A DNA stretch of 64,000 bases, from the NCBI GenBank assembly GCA_019925095.2, contig CM034401.1:14420338-14484337 (forward strand). The letters are read 5' to 3'. The notes below the pieces were generated by a model. That model worked only from the letters and a program-made list of their open reading frames with translations, did not search any database and was not told the DNA's origin. Below are positions 45,891-57,925 of this stretch, piece by piece. The stretch comes from Dendrolimus kikuchii. Lineage: Eukaryota; Arthropoda; Insecta; Lepidoptera; Lasiocampidae. Each line of letters starts with the position of its first letter. Within the stretch, counting starts at the first letter, position 1. The position numbers were made by a program, and so were the translations under genes.

Positions 45891-46700
45891 TGAACTAATT
45901 ATTTTATAAATTAAATTTAAATGTACTTTCGATCCATTCTACGTAATCGAACTAGCAAAGGCGGTGAGTCTTTATTTCTTGAAATGTTTGGGCTACGCCA
46001 GTGTATTCGCTGAATCTTACAAGAAAAGCTTTTCAAGAATGATATCCTACGCGTAAACGCAAAAAATTCAACCATCAATTACTTGTATGACAGCCAGCCA
46101 TAATCTTATTTTTTTTCAACTTCACTACAGATTAAAAAATTATGTAATGTCAACTAAATTACACATTGCTACTGAATTGAAGCCATATATGAATACATAG
46201 ACTGCTATGTACACAGACGAAGAGGCGCAATATGCTATAAGACTCATATATACATTTATTTTAATGGCTAACTCGAAAAAAGATAAAACTAGAAGATGGT
46301 CAAATTTCAGTATTTTGTACACAAAAGAACTCTATACATGGTAGCAAGCAAGTGTCGCAGTATTTTGCATATACCTTAACGCAGACGCTATTGATTTTGT
46401 CTGTGTTAGGGGGACAGCCTGATAATCATATTATATTGTATTTAAATATGTAGCGCTAGGGTTCGCGCATTGCGATATACTAAAGTACACCTATAGACTG
46501 TAATCTGACCTTGAAATACGGCCCCTCGTAAAGCCCTACACGTTTTAGCCCTTTTGTGATGTACCCCTTTATTGGGATTTTCATTATTCTCTTCAAATGA
46601 GAGTCTAGGTAGTCATCAATAGATTGATGTTTGCATTTATAGTTGTTACAGGCAAAGCAGATATGGCATATATGGCAGATATTATTACATACATGGATTG
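45891..46700. other. AT-rich DNA, nothing recognised
   Basis: No gene or shared repeat block. The frame at 46140-46322 is low-complexity. Confidence 0.5.
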
Positions 46701-46708
46701 ATCAAAGT

Positions 46709-47230
46709 TTTTTTTATAGCTGGAGTACAGCAGACAGGCCCACCTGATGGAAAGCGTTTACCGTCGCCTATGGACATTTGCAACATCAGAGATGTTACCA
46801 ACGCGCAGTCGGCCTCGAAGAAATTTTATGACACCCATTTTGAAAATCTCCATAATTATGGTGGCGCTGTGGGAAAACCTCCGCTGAGAGCCCATTCCAA
46901 ATCTCCACGCTACGCAAGAGAAATGTGCTACAGAACCTTGCGTACATGAACGGAGCGGCTCGAGGAAGTGGGGATGAACTCCTAACCGATGGCGAGCGAT
47001 GCGATAGTAGAAAGAGGACGAAGGCACCATTCTAAATAGTTCTTCAGAACACTCCCCGTTATACAGTCGGTACCTAGAATACGCAGAGAGACGCGAAGTC
47101 TCTCCTAAGGCCAAGCGTATCTAGACCGTCTTTGAGTATGGGATCATCAACAACGCGAACGGCTCGACGTTAAATACAGTCCAGGGGATTAAGTTGGTAG
47201 ACAGGTGCTCCAGCCTAAAGATGTTGCTTA
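46709..47230 (-). mobile_element. LINE-2, ORF2 C-terminus and 3' end
   Basis: Minus-strand motifs in order, across frameshifts: LNPLDCI, RRAVRVVDDPILKD, YNGECSEELF, ARHRLGVHPHFLEP, FKMGVIKFLRGRLRV and ANVHRRR at the stop. This order is the C-terminus of a Jockey/CR1-like non-LTR reverse transcriptase. The 3' UTR is short (TAAACGCTTTCCATCAGGTG) and ends in an A-rich tail. Its last part is shared with SINE-A. The 118-codon frame at 46758-47114 is part of this ORF, not a host gene. Confidence 0.82.
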
Positions 47231-47515
47231 TTGTTGTTGTTGAAGCCCAGAGTTTTGACCTTACTAATTATGCAGGAGTACATTAATCTATGTACAATCG
47301 TGGTATGAAAACGTTCGCTAGTTTTCAAATCGATTCGTTTAACGCTATGCGAGCACATGTTACCTTTTTACACAACACTGCTCTACAGAAAATTGTCTTC
47401 AACTATTTGACAATAAAGTTTAAAATTACATAGATCGAAGTTGTTTGATTCCTTATCTTGTCTAAGAAGATCGTTTGGAGATGTAAAACCTTTTTATTGG
47501 TTTAATTATTTATGA

Positions 47516-48163
47516 CTAGCTGCACCCGTCATACGTTATCCTGCCCTTAGAAATAAAAATCTAGAACCCGATAAGCAGCGACATTTACCGGGACCGCTAG
47601 TTAATTTAAACCATTCTCGAATCCACTTTGATAAAAACAAAAATCATCAAAATGGGTCCCACCGTTTAGAAAGACTTTAGCAGTACCACCTACTGGTAGA
47701 TCTATAATATTAACCATCTCGGGACCCACTTGAACACACACAAAAAAAAACACCTAAATATTGGAACCCGATTACAGCTAAATTAATTATTTTACATGTA
47801 TTTTATCAATAAAATAACTCCGACCGAAGCATCTGTTTTGAACGATATTCAGTTTTTTTACATCCTCTTTGACGATATTTGCAGCACGCATTCTGTCAAT
47901 TCTATGTCAAACGTCATAAGGTTACATTAAAGTTTATATTGTCCAAAGCGCTCTAAGGTTAGATTAGAAATAATTTTATATGGTGGTTAAGTATTCTTAA
48001 ATTTTCTAATTTTCCGCGCCACTTTCTTATTTTTTTCTTTCATATGCACCTTCTCCTGACAATAACAAACACAACAAAAAAGAATTAGCGAAATCGGTCC
48101 AGCCGTTCACGAGTGATGGCTTGACGAAGGGAAATAGGGATTAATTTTTATATATATAGATAA
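47516..48163 (-). mobile_element. Helitron-like element, 648 bp
   Basis: On the plus strand it starts CTAGCTGCACCCGTCATACG and ends near AATTTTTATATATATAGATA, after GAAATCGGTCCAGCCGTTCA, the usual 5'-side block. Orientation is therefore minus. No coding motif seen. Confidence 0.55.
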
Positions 48164-48404
48164 GTATAGTGATGATACCCTCTTTGTTTCTGGTAATTAA
48201 AACTATTGTTAATCTCAGTGTTTGTCATTGTCAACATTGCAATTTTCTTTTTTCACGTTGTTATATTTTATAAAAGTAACGTCTTACTAAATTTCATCGA
48301 GCATCCAATAAAATGACTGTGATATACAAAAACACACGACATGACTATTTCATAAGGATTCTGTTTTCGCCAAAATGGTACAAACGCCTAAATAATGTAA
48401 TAGA

Positions 48405-48600
48405 AGTAAATAGAAAGAAGAAAGAAAGAAAATAATTTTATTTAGGACAAATTATATAAATACAGTATAATTGCTAACAAATTTAAAAAATAGAGTAATA
48501 AAATTTTGTCCCAAAAGGGGAATCAGTCTCAGCATAATGCCGGTCGGTTTAAGCCAGCGCTGATCATCCGCTGTGCCCTTAAGGTATCGTCACTGTAGAC
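48405..48600 (-). mobile_element. LINE 3' UTR with (TTTC)n tail
   Basis: Minus strand: GCGCTGGCTTAAACCGACCG, GACTGATTCCCCTTTTGGGA, CCTAAATAAAATTATTTTC then repeated TTTC. The polyadenylation signal followed by a simple repeat marks a LINE 3' end. Confidence 0.55.
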
Positions 48601-48639
48601 ATTATATCATTGTAAAGCATAAAGCTAGAATCTTAAACT

Positions 48640-48725
48640 ATATACATACATATATGTATATATACATGGGTGTGTGATGTGTGTGTGCGTGTATATATAT
48701 ATATATATATACATAGTACATACAC
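48640..48725. repeat. AT/GT microsatellite
   Basis: TATATACATACATATATG, then TGTGTGATGTGTGTGTGCG and (AT)n. Plain simple sequence. Confidence 0.9.
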
Positions 48726-49490
48726 AATATGTAAAAATAGGGAAAGTTATTATAGGGAATAAATATAAGTATATTAGTGTTATAGATACGTTATAAAAAA
48801 ATTAAAAAAATAACCTGAAACGATATTACAATTAAATTAAAAACCACTTTTATCATATTTTAGGTCGCGTTGTGAATGTTGGTGCTGTTTTGAATATATC
48901 TTTAATTTAGTTCTGAACCCATTCAGATATTGCAAATTTTGAAATATAAAAATAGAAATAATAACAGAACAATATCAGGCCGAAGCAAGGGACGTAATAA
49001 TATAAAGTTTCAAGTATATGTGTATTTTCATAGCTTATACACTTAATTTGTACAACCAATCGAAAACTTTGAATCTTGAGACAGGAATGCATGTTCAAAA
49101 TATACAATTTCAAACTCTAGACAATGTTTGTTAGAACTTTGGCAATTGAGAGAAAACTATTTGGTTGCAACGAATGAACTGTTGTGACATGCCTTAAAAT
49201 GTGTAATTTGTCACATTAAAGGTTAGAATATAACATTACAGTCATAGATGATGCACTATAATTACAGTGTAATTAATGTGAGAAGTAAGGTTTCTACTTT
49301 CATTTTGTATGATCGAATTATAAAATTGTAAAATAATTGAACTATAAAGATGCTTTTAAGTATTATGACGAAATTTGACTTACCCTTTTATTTAAATCAT
49401 ATTGTAAAAAAATCTATCGAATGATAAAATTCTAAACATGCTGTGTCTGTACATTGAAACTATTTTAAAAAACCAACCGGAGTAGACTAT
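48726..49490. other. AT-rich DNA, nothing recognised
   Basis: No gene or shared repeat recognised. Confidence 0.5.
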
Positions 49491-49494
49491 ATAA

Positions 49495-49660
49495 TCGATA
49501 GATAGCACGATGCATTTTTTTAGATTTCTTGTCTATTTGTTCACAATTCACGTAAAAATTACTGGCCGATTTCGATGCGGTGTTCGCTGATTGACATCTA
49601 AGTTTTAGTTTTAAAACCTGCGCTACTTTTTATCCCGGGAATCCCGCGGGAATTAGCTCC
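49495..49660 (-). repeat. F3 dispersed repeat, partial
   Basis: ATGCATTTTTTTAGATTTC, CAATTCACGTAAAAATTACT and TTATCCCGGGAATCCCGCGG are F3 end blocks in reverse. The AAGCTAATTTTTATG block and the start are missing. Confidence 0.65.
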
Positions 49661-51395
49661 CGAAAACGAGCAAATTGTGCTCTACTCACCACTAACTGCT
49701 AAATAATCGCGTTGAAAATTCTGAAATAAAATCAATGTTGTAGGCCTCCAGAAATAATTTCAACGAATTTTTGGTTTGTACAATATCCGATGATTAGTTT
49801 TTGAAATCTATATCCAAATAATGAAATCAGTAGACATTAGTCACATCTACCTTTCGTTGTGTGTGGACTACAAAGCACATATCCAATTTAGTAAATCTAA
49901 AGAACCGAACAATAAAAATAAAGTATATTTGAAACAACAGAACAATCATCAAGCCTCAGTCAATGAACTGAATGTATCGTGTGAGTTGAACATTAATCCC
50001 TTAACATCAAGTCTAGTGTGAATAAACCGAAGACCACATCAATCTTGTTCCACTTGACACTTAGTCTGGCCAGCTTCTACCAAAGTTCCCAGTTTATAAA
50101 GTAACTACGAAAGTTAGTGTAAATAAAAGTGTTGGATTTATTTTATACTACGATTTATAAATGGGTATTTGTGTTTAACCATCCTCTAATTTTATATTAT
50201 ACTTGCTAATTTCCTTAGTTACGAGGAGAATGTCTAGCCATATAGGCTTCCACTAGGCCTCGGTAGAAACGGTAAGTTCAAGATATCTTAGATTGACTTA
50301 GTATGATATGCCTTTATTAATTGAAGGATGTGATGATGATGTAATCATCTCATTATAATAGTAGCGTAAATTCCGATTGTATGCGATAATTTTTTTCGAC
50401 GTCTTATTCTATAATACTAGATTTAGGCAGCTCAATTTAAAATGGACCCCTCAAAAATGGACATTATACCCGCCCCAGTTATCGAGACGGTTTTTCGATT
50501 GTAACATATTGATGTTCTCAATATGCAGATTTTTTAAAAGAGACTGCTTCGTGTTCAGCTCTTGGCATTTGTAACATTAAACACATTAAGCGCCAAAAAT
50601 CATCTGTCTACACCCTTCATCACCAGGCCTAGTCATTGTAATAAGATGCACAGTAAAAAATAAAAGTTAAGATCTTGTGTGTAGAGATAGAAAGACAAAG
50701 TAAATAAAATAATATACCTACTAGATATATAGAAATAATATTTGAAAATTAAATATTGGCAGTTAACGTATGTACTTATATATACACTAATGTGGCTATG
50801 CGTTAAGGATTTTATTTTTTAACTCTCTAAATAAGACGGATACACTCATGTAGATGAAACTTCAGTATAAGCGCAAGTATACATATTCCTCATAAAAATA
50901 ATTCAAAACTTTTTAAAATATGTGAATACAACAACATCATACTGTAAACTCAGAAAGTTCAAAACGGCAAGAAAATTTAATATTTGAAACCCGTCTAAAA
51001 TAGATATCTTATTACCCGTAAATACAAATAAAAATATTTGTAGTTAATATTTGATATTTCAATTCTACAAAATATGAATTTTCAAAGATTCCATAATAGC
51101 TTTTATGTTTGAGCGTCTTTGAAATTGTAAAGTCGTTTTCTAAGAAATATTAAATACAATTTCTGATGTAAAATTGTGAATATCTCTGTATTATAAATTA
51201 ATATTTTTATCTTATTATATTTTTAAATTATTTTATTTTTAATTCACATTCATCTTATTTATTAACAATTTCTAAGACACACATGTTATCAAAGAAAATT
51301 ACTTACATTAAGAATAATACGCCTACTCGAGAGGTTGATTTCTGTCAAAATGTAAGTTTGTTTTGGCCTTATGCAATTTAGTCAAGTCCCATTTT
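49661..51395. other. AT-rich DNA, no gene recognised
   Basis: A 66-codon frame at 49821-50021 has no known motif. No repeat shared with other parts of the window. Confidence 0.45.
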
Positions 51396-51399
51396 ATAT

Positions 51400-51650
51400 G
51401 GGCCTGCTCTCTGCTACAGTACAAAAAACAGGCTACTGATACACCTGATCGAAAGTGTTTACCAATTTACTGTCTGCCTGGATGGAACTTATTAGTCCTT
51501 TTTAAAATAAACTCATATCGTAATTTTGTGGAAACAATTCAGCTGGGAGCTTATTTCGAATGCCGCAAGAGGAATATTGTTCAGCTCACCAGAAGTAAAG
51601 CGTTTCAAGAAAGCATGTCACCTCCTGTGAATACATTTTAAAATACTTTG
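51400..51650 (-). mobile_element. LINE-2 3' end, decayed
   Basis: Plus strand reads AACAGGCTACTGATACACCT, GATCGAAAGTGTTTACC, then a decayed ORF region. It is the reverse of the LINE-2 end. The 92-codon plus frame is a shadow of it. Confidence 0.6.
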
Positions 51651-53480
51651 TGACATTTATAGTGACGGCAGATGCATAGTTGCCTTGAATAACGCACAAG
51701 ACGCTAAAGGTGACTAAAAGGTCCAGAAATGAGAGGCAGCATTTCAATCCATAAATCACTTTAATGTATTATTCTTCCGATTTACACAGAACTTACCGTT
51801 CTCAAACTTGACCGTCACTGAATTGTGTGCGTCACTCCTGCAAGTTTTATACTGTAAGATCGAAAAAGGATAAGTGTATGAAGGTAGTTATAAAGAAATG
51901 TCGCTCACATCAGTATTTTAGTAAATAGTTCTCATAGTTTAATTTTGTCAACGGAAGTGATAAGGAAACTGGTTGAGTGTAAGTACCGGACACATTAATT
52001 AAATTATTTACACTATTTATCAAAATCACACAATAATTATTATTAATTACATTTTAACAACAGTAAATTATAAATAAAATTAGTAAGTGTTTTTTGACGT
52101 TTATCAATAAAAAAATATAATTTTTATCTAGGAGAAAATTCTTAATGAACCTATACCCCTTTGTACAGAAGAATTGTATTAGTATACATAGGTCTTAGGG
52201 CCACATTAGGGCTACCTTAGTATTTCTTTCATTATCCTTTTTTCGAGGATCCATCCATGTTCAAGTTAACATACCACCGTGATAATTAAGAGTACCACGT
52301 TTCTGTCATGCTTCTGTCTGTCATCAGTGTATGTAAGGTCTACGGCGAGACCTTTGATGAAACTGCGGTCACTAGATTCATTCCGTTTCTAATTCAGCGT
52401 ACGTGTAAGTATCTTGGACTGGACTTAGGCCGTGAGTAAGAATTCAAATCTGTAAACTCTGGGATGAATCGCCACCGTATTAGTCAAAGTAAACAACCAG
52501 TTCTAAAGGGCACACGTCTTCACCACACGTCGTCAAATTATTGAATTAGCGGCTCGCGGCTTTACAGTGGAAATTAAACCCGGAGCACCTACAAATCAAC
52601 ATGTTTTAACACGAATACATACATTAAATATTAACAAACTTTCTTATAACATATGTTCTTGACTCGCGTCAGTGATTTAGGCGTCGTAAGTGGTTTATGA
52701 GGTGCGTGCGAGTGTAACCGGCTAACATGAAATTTATTTAAATACTTTTTATTACTATTAAAACCTCATCTAGCTCTTAGCTAATGTTAGTCTCTAACTA
52801 GAGAAACTTAATTTAGAAACTTTCAACGATCGCAAACCAGCGACAACAACTAGATGGAGCTACACGGATTGAAAGGAAAACTCTGACAGCGACGCCATCA
52901 CATTCTTTTTTACACAATCATCACGTATTCGCCACGCCATATAATAGAAACAATAATCATAGTAATTAATAACGTTTTTGTGGTAATATCAAAATATAAC
53001 TTGTCAAGCTATCAGAAAATTAATAATAATATTTCGTCATCCAACAAACCACGGCACGTTGCACCGAGAGCCCACGCGGACACAATTACTTTAGTACCTC
53101 TTAATTGATACCTAATTACTTCATATACGAAAGAAGAAAATAAAGTATAAGCATGTAACCCTATAAAGTTCCTAAATCCAACAATACGGATTAATGGCAG
53201 TGTAGATCATATTACTCTCGCTTTTTAACGTTCGAAAGGATTTGAAACACGTTTTCAAGTTCAAATGAGTAAATGTTTTGAAACCTTAATAAGTCTTTTT
53301 TCAATCTTATATTTAATCAGCGTACCCAAACAAAATAAATAAGTTTCCACAGATGTTACGTATATAAAAAGTGATATTAACCCCAGATGTGTCAGAATAT
53401 TTTTTTTTTGGAAAATAGAGTAAATAAATAATAGTAAAATATATTTTTAATAAACAAAACCAGTTTTTAGTACATCGTTT
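51651..53480. other. Unique DNA, no gene recognised
   Basis: Patches near 52290-52600 and 52800-53100 are slightly GC-richer, with no long frame and no shared repeat block. Confidence 0.45.
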
Positions 53481-53484
53481 TAGA

Positions 53485-54095
53485 CAGGTAGATAGATAGA
53501 TGGATAACTCTTTATTGTACACCAATACAAACATGAACTTAACCCCAGGAATGAATTGAGATGATAATGGCGATGGTGGTATACGTAACATATAGTACAA
53601 ACTACTTACATTTTAATAATAAATTTATATTAATATGTAATTATGCAATTTATATATGCAGAAATTTTATATATTACATAGATATATACTTAATATACAT
53701 ATCTACAAAATATATAAGTAAATTTAAATACCATATTCCAACGACAGGTAGTATTTTTTTATCATAGTTTTAAATATCACTAGCGATTTTGCTTGTCTGA
53801 TTGTAACAGGAAGCGCGTTCCAGAGCTGTATAGCCTTAACAGTAAAAGAATTGTTATAAAAAGTTGAGTTATGCGCAGGAGTGTTCAATTTAAGTTTAGT
53901 AGAAGGGCGTAAATTATGAGAGCACGAAAGAAATCCAAAACTTTGTTTAAGGTAATCAGGAGTACTAGGGACAAATAAAATACTATAGAGAAAAGCAAGG
54001 ATGTGAGCATTCCGGCGAAATCGAATTAGCAACCACTGGAGTTTTTTTCGTAATTCAGAGACATGGTCATATTTGCGTAGTCCAAATATGAACCT
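53485..54095 (-). mobile_element. LINE-4, ORF2 C-terminus and 3' UTR
   Basis: The minus frame is open from about 54095 to the stop at 53724: FIFGLRKYDHVSELRKKLQW, FLYSILFVPSTPDYL, FLSCSHNLRPS, SFTVKAIQLWNALPVTIR, KYYLSLEYGI. The LWNALP signature is the C-terminus of Jockey/CR1-like LINEs. The 3' UTR follows with an AATAAAG signal near 53510 and an (ATCT)n tail at 53485-53503. An uninterrupted frame of over 120 codons makes it one of the best-preserved LINE ends here. Confidence 0.85.
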
Positions 54096-54480
54096 AAAAC
54101 TTTCAGTGAAAACGGTGTTGGAATAAGCTAATTTTTATACACCTAAACAACTACAAACCGCTCCTGGGAAAATTCCAGCGGGACTCCCGGGCCCGGGATA
54201 AAAATAACACACATTTTAATATATAAAATTTGCTGTCGATCGGTGAAAATGTCGCATTGGAATTCGATTTTTTTGTTCAATTTTAAATTACTCCCAGAAA
54301 AATTCCCGAGGGAACCTCGAAATAAAAAGAAGCGCAAAATTTTACATCTAAAACTTAGCTGTCAATCAGCGAGAACCCCATCGAAATCGGCGCAGTAGTT
54401 TTTATGTAAATCCCGAACAAACAGACAAAAATCTAAAAAAAATGCATCGTGTTCTCCGTCGTTTATATACCTATATATAG
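54096..54480 (+). repeat. F3 dispersed repeat, uninterrupted
   Basis: AATAAGCTAATTTTTATACA, CCGCTCCTGGGAAAATTCC, ATTTGCTGTCGATCGGTG and ATCCCGAACAAACAGAC then CGTGTTCTCCGTCGTTTATA. It gives the reference order of F3 blocks. Confidence 0.72.
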
Positions 54481-55125
54481 TCTATACCATATGTTTTTTA
54501 TATAGGTTTACATCAAGATATGGCATGTTTCGAATTATGAAATATTATAGGCTTACGTAATAATATATATAAACTTGAAAAACGAAGCAGTAACTTACTG
54601 AATCTTTTTTAAATCGCTCGCAGTCAAACTGTACCGTACAAGTAAGTATTTTATACCCCCCTCGGCTATACTCCTAATTACGAATGGTGATTACAAACGC
54701 GTCGCGTTACCATGTTTACGTAGACTATAATTAAACCAAGTTAATCTAAAACGTTCCCTCGCCTCATACAAAATGCATCCGTCGAAAGCGCGACGCCGCT
54801 AAGTCTTTGAGTGGCTCATAAGGTTGTTAAGCTCGACTTAAAGGAAGTATCTTTAAAAATTATTTTGAAAATTTACTACAAGTCTTTTAACATTTTAAAT
54901 GCAAACAGTAACTCACATGAATGTTCCAAACATTAAGTTTCAATTTGAGATTGTTATTATTGGGCAAGAAATTGGGTAGATCCTACAAAACATCAGAGCC
55001 TCCCAGATTATGTACGAACTAGCAAGTTATGACGACATATTTTTTAACGAGTCCAATAGCATATTAATTAATATTGAAGCAGTAAGTACAATTATTTTAT
55101 CGTGATATTTCAAAGGTAAGACGAT
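54481..55125. other. AT-rich DNA, no gene recognised
   Basis: No gene or shared repeat recognised. Confidence 0.5.
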
Positions 55126-55157
55126 AGTATGGTATTTAGGTTCCCAATTCGTCTGTG

Positions 55158-55480
55158 TGTTTTTTTTTGTATGTTCGTTACTCAATTTCTCCGTCAATTG
55201 TGGACCGATTTTCATTTTTTTTTCTTTATTCGTAAGCTCCTGAGGCAGCCCCGTATTGACTTAGTCAGGATCTGTGAGTGGATTCCAGGGAAATCGAGAG
55301 TAACCCTTATTAAAGACCGCCGAGCGTCTACATTTTTCGAAATAAAGCTCGTACACGCGTGCCAGGAGTACATTTTCTACAGGCACTGATTTTTTTTGTA
55401 TGCATGTTATGCGATTCCCCGTTAATTGTGGGCCGACTTTCAATTTTTTTTTCGAAAGAGTATACTCCCGAGATGGTCCC
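55158..55480. repeat. Direct repeat, period ~230 bp
   Basis: Two units: the first has TGTATGTTCGTTACTCAATT and CAATTGTGGACCGATTTTC, the second TGTATGCATGTTATGCGATT and TAATTGTGGGCCGACTTTC. Frames at 55129-55389 and 55261-55482 run through it and are unlikely to be genes. Confidence 0.65.
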
Positions 55481-55496
55481 AAACTAAAAATTTAAA

Positions 55497-55640
55497 AAAA
55501 GTTTTTAACAAAAACAAAACCAATTTCAAACTAAAAAACAAAAAATAAATATTTAACACGATGTTGTAGAAAGAAGGTGGTATTTTTTTAAAATGATTTT
55601 TAGTTTGAACTCCGTTTTGTTTTTGTTAAAAAAAATCATC
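55497..55640. repeat. Inverted repeat around AACAAAAACAAAAC
   Basis: Left TTTTTAACAAAAACAAAACC and TTTCAAACTAAAAA pair with right TTTTTAGTTTGAACTCCG and TTTTGTTTTTGTTAAAAA. The arms are about 37 bp with several mismatches and low complexity. Confidence 0.55.
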
Positions 55641-55654
55641 AATCATTATATTCT

Positions 55655-55800
55655 CAATTAATTGCTGGGGTTGTCTGGAAGCGATCGCTTTTTAGCGATA
55701 AGAACAACCTTTGTGCATAACGAGACATAGTTTTAGTCGGTAAGTTCTTTTTTTGTAATGCCACACAATAAAGAGTTATTGATTGATTGAATATATATTA
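55655..55800 (+). mobile_element. LINE 3' UTR with GCGATCGC hairpin and (GATT)n tail
   Basis: GTTGTCTGGAAGCGATCGCT, TTTTAGCGATAAGAACAACC, then CACAATAAAGAGTTATTGAT and GATTGATT repeats. The AATAAAG signal followed by a simple tail is a LINE 3' end. Confidence 0.68.
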
Positions 55801-56920
55801 TGTAAATAATTTTTGAATTTAATTAAACATGTTCGTCTATCAAATTGGTACTAATTTATTTTTCAATGCCTTGGATACAAAGAGTATAGATAAGTGACTG
55901 ATTAATCTACGCATCTTTCTGTGACTTCACTATCACAAGGCAAGAAACCGTTCCAAAAATATTTGTAATCAAGCACGTAGCGAGTTATAGCAGGCAGCTA
56001 CTTGTCACTCCTTTTGACATTTGGTTCACCAAATTTATTGTTTATCCTCTGAAATTCCTTCACAATTTCTACAACTAATTAACCTATATGCCACAGATTG
56101 TATACGCGTAAGATTTCAATAGAATTCATAATATCGAAACATCTTTCGTTAACCAGTCGCTCGCTTGCTTTAGCAGTTTGACCATTTATTTTGTACATTT
56201 AATATTAACTCTAATGTCTCAAGAGCAATCAAGTAATGTTTAGACTCGCGGGTCACATGAAAACGTCGCTGCGAAATTAAATTAGAGTAAATCACATCAG
56301 CGCACCTTGGATTTACGATACCGAGACTACGGGCGTTCAACGTGAAATCGAATCAGTGTCTCGCTTTAGTGGTTTCACAGTATAACTAAGTAAAGCAGGC
56401 ATCACTATAAACAACTCGATTTGAGAGGTTAATAAACTTTTGAGTCAAGTAAAACGTAGTCAAATGATAAATATATACAATATAACAAGGATGCCAGTTC
56501 TGACTGAAAATAGTCAAACGGGTATTAGTGTTTCAGAATACAAAGATGACTAATATGTGTATAATTAGAAAAACTAACAATGCGACGTCTCTCTTATATT
56601 TCCGACACCGCATATCGTTGGCGTCAGTGTAGCATCTTTGACTACATTTTCTGATGATATTATTGTTTTCGTCAAATTATCAACAAGCATTATCACCTGT
56701 ATGTGAAACTATTTTGACGAAAAAAAGGTAGTTACAAGTTCCTGCATTGACGTCAAAGATACGAGTATGTCTCTTTCGGATTGTTTTATATAATTTGTAT
56801 TTATATAAATTCAACTTCAGCATGTTTGTGTCCGCAAAAATCAGACAGTAGTCGATGTATTGACTTCCTCAATAATATTAGATTGAATAAAAGACAATAT
56901 TTACGTGAAAATTATTTTTA
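55801..56920. other. AT-rich DNA, no gene recognised
   Basis: No gene or shared repeat recognised. Confidence 0.5.
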
Positions 56921-56924
56921 TTAT

Positions 56925-57245
56925 CTTTTTTTTATTGCCTGAAGTAGGCAAACAGGCATGCGACCCACCTGATGGAAAGTGGTTACCGTCGCCTATAGAC
57001 ATTTGCAACACCAGGGATGTCGCCAACGCGTTGCCGACCTCTAAGAAATTTTATAACGCCCTTCTTAAAAAACCCCATATCATAACGCAAGGGGAAAACC
57101 GTGGCGGGAAGTTCCCTCCAGATCATCGTTGTACGTGGAATAAATGTTCTAGAGAACCGTTGCGTAGTTAAGCGTGAAGGCTCTACGAAATGGTGGTGAA
57201 CATCCCGTCGTTGGCGAGCTGTGCGGTTGTAGAAGTAGAAGTAAT
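56925..57245 (-). mobile_element. LINE-2, ORF2 C-terminus and 3' end
   Basis: The minus frame is open over about 85 codons: RTARQRRDVHHHFVEP, RFSRTFIPRTTMIW, LPATVFPLRYDMGFFKKG, FLRGRQRVGDIPGVANV then YRRR and the stop. The 3' UTR reads TAACCACTTTCCATCAGGTG and ends in an A-rich tail. Better preserved than the copy at 46709. Confidence 0.84.
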
Positions 57246-57289
57246 CTAACTATAAAGTAGGACACTGAAGGAAACATAACTTACATTGT

Positions 57290-57925
57290 ATTCTACGTAA
57301 AATCCCATATGACTATAAGTAGGGTAGAGAGTAAGGCCCACGCCTGCCAGGGCTGCGGAGAGGCTACGTCATATATACCCCTAACCCTATCGTAAGGCGA
57401 AGGACGGAACACCCAGGGGTTTTAGTAGGTATCCCTAACTGGGGAGTGGCAATAGCATGGCACCAGTTTTGACTGGACATGCTGCCACCCCCGATCTGGC
57501 GAATCCCACACTAGGTCGCGAATTATCCCCCAAGGTACTGCCCTTATCGCGGCTTAGTCCTAACCCTGGAAAAAAAGGCTGGTTACTTACTTACCTCGCT
57601 TACCTCGCTGATCACCATACTGATCCGTTATCAGAGATAGGAACCAGCCCTCTGATCTCCCGAAGAGTCAATAAGTGGTTTTAAAATATGGCCCCAAGAC
57701 CCCACGGTCCAAGCGTTTCAACAGCAAACGGCACAAACATATAACTCTCACCGAGGGTTGCATATTTGCGCCGCTTGAGTGACTCAGCTATTTCGGTCGC
57801 CGAGCCGGCCGATCTAGACGTGTTTGGTAAATGGGATGCCACCAACGTGTCCACGCAGGTCGCCTGCTGTCCCATCGTCTAAATACCAGATGTTCAATTT
57901 CGATTTAGTGATTTCACGACCGGAT
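57290..57925 (-). mobile_element. LINE-3, internally deleted copy with a YLDD motif
   Basis: At the right end the minus strand reads NIWYLDDGTAGD, the reverse transcriptase catalytic YxDD region. Within a few codons it switches frame to ATCVDTLVASHLPNTSRSAG, EIAESLKRRKYATLGESY and FVPFAVETLGPWG, the C-terminus also seen at 29650. The sequence between these two parts is missing, so a large deletion joined them. A decayed end follows (GDQRAGSYL, RISMVI), then a GC-rich 3' region. Confidence 0.72.

Noticed and set aside
46758..47114. 118-codon frame as a possible host gene
   Set aside because: It contains LINE ORF2 C-terminal motifs (YNGECSEELF, HPHFLEP) and ends in the LINE-2 3' tail.
51363..51641. 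92-codon plus-strand gene
   Set aside because: It is antisense to a decayed LINE-2 3' end.
55129..55482. Frames on both strands as genes
   Set aside because: They cover a ~230 bp direct repeat with poly-T runs and read as low-complexity peptides.
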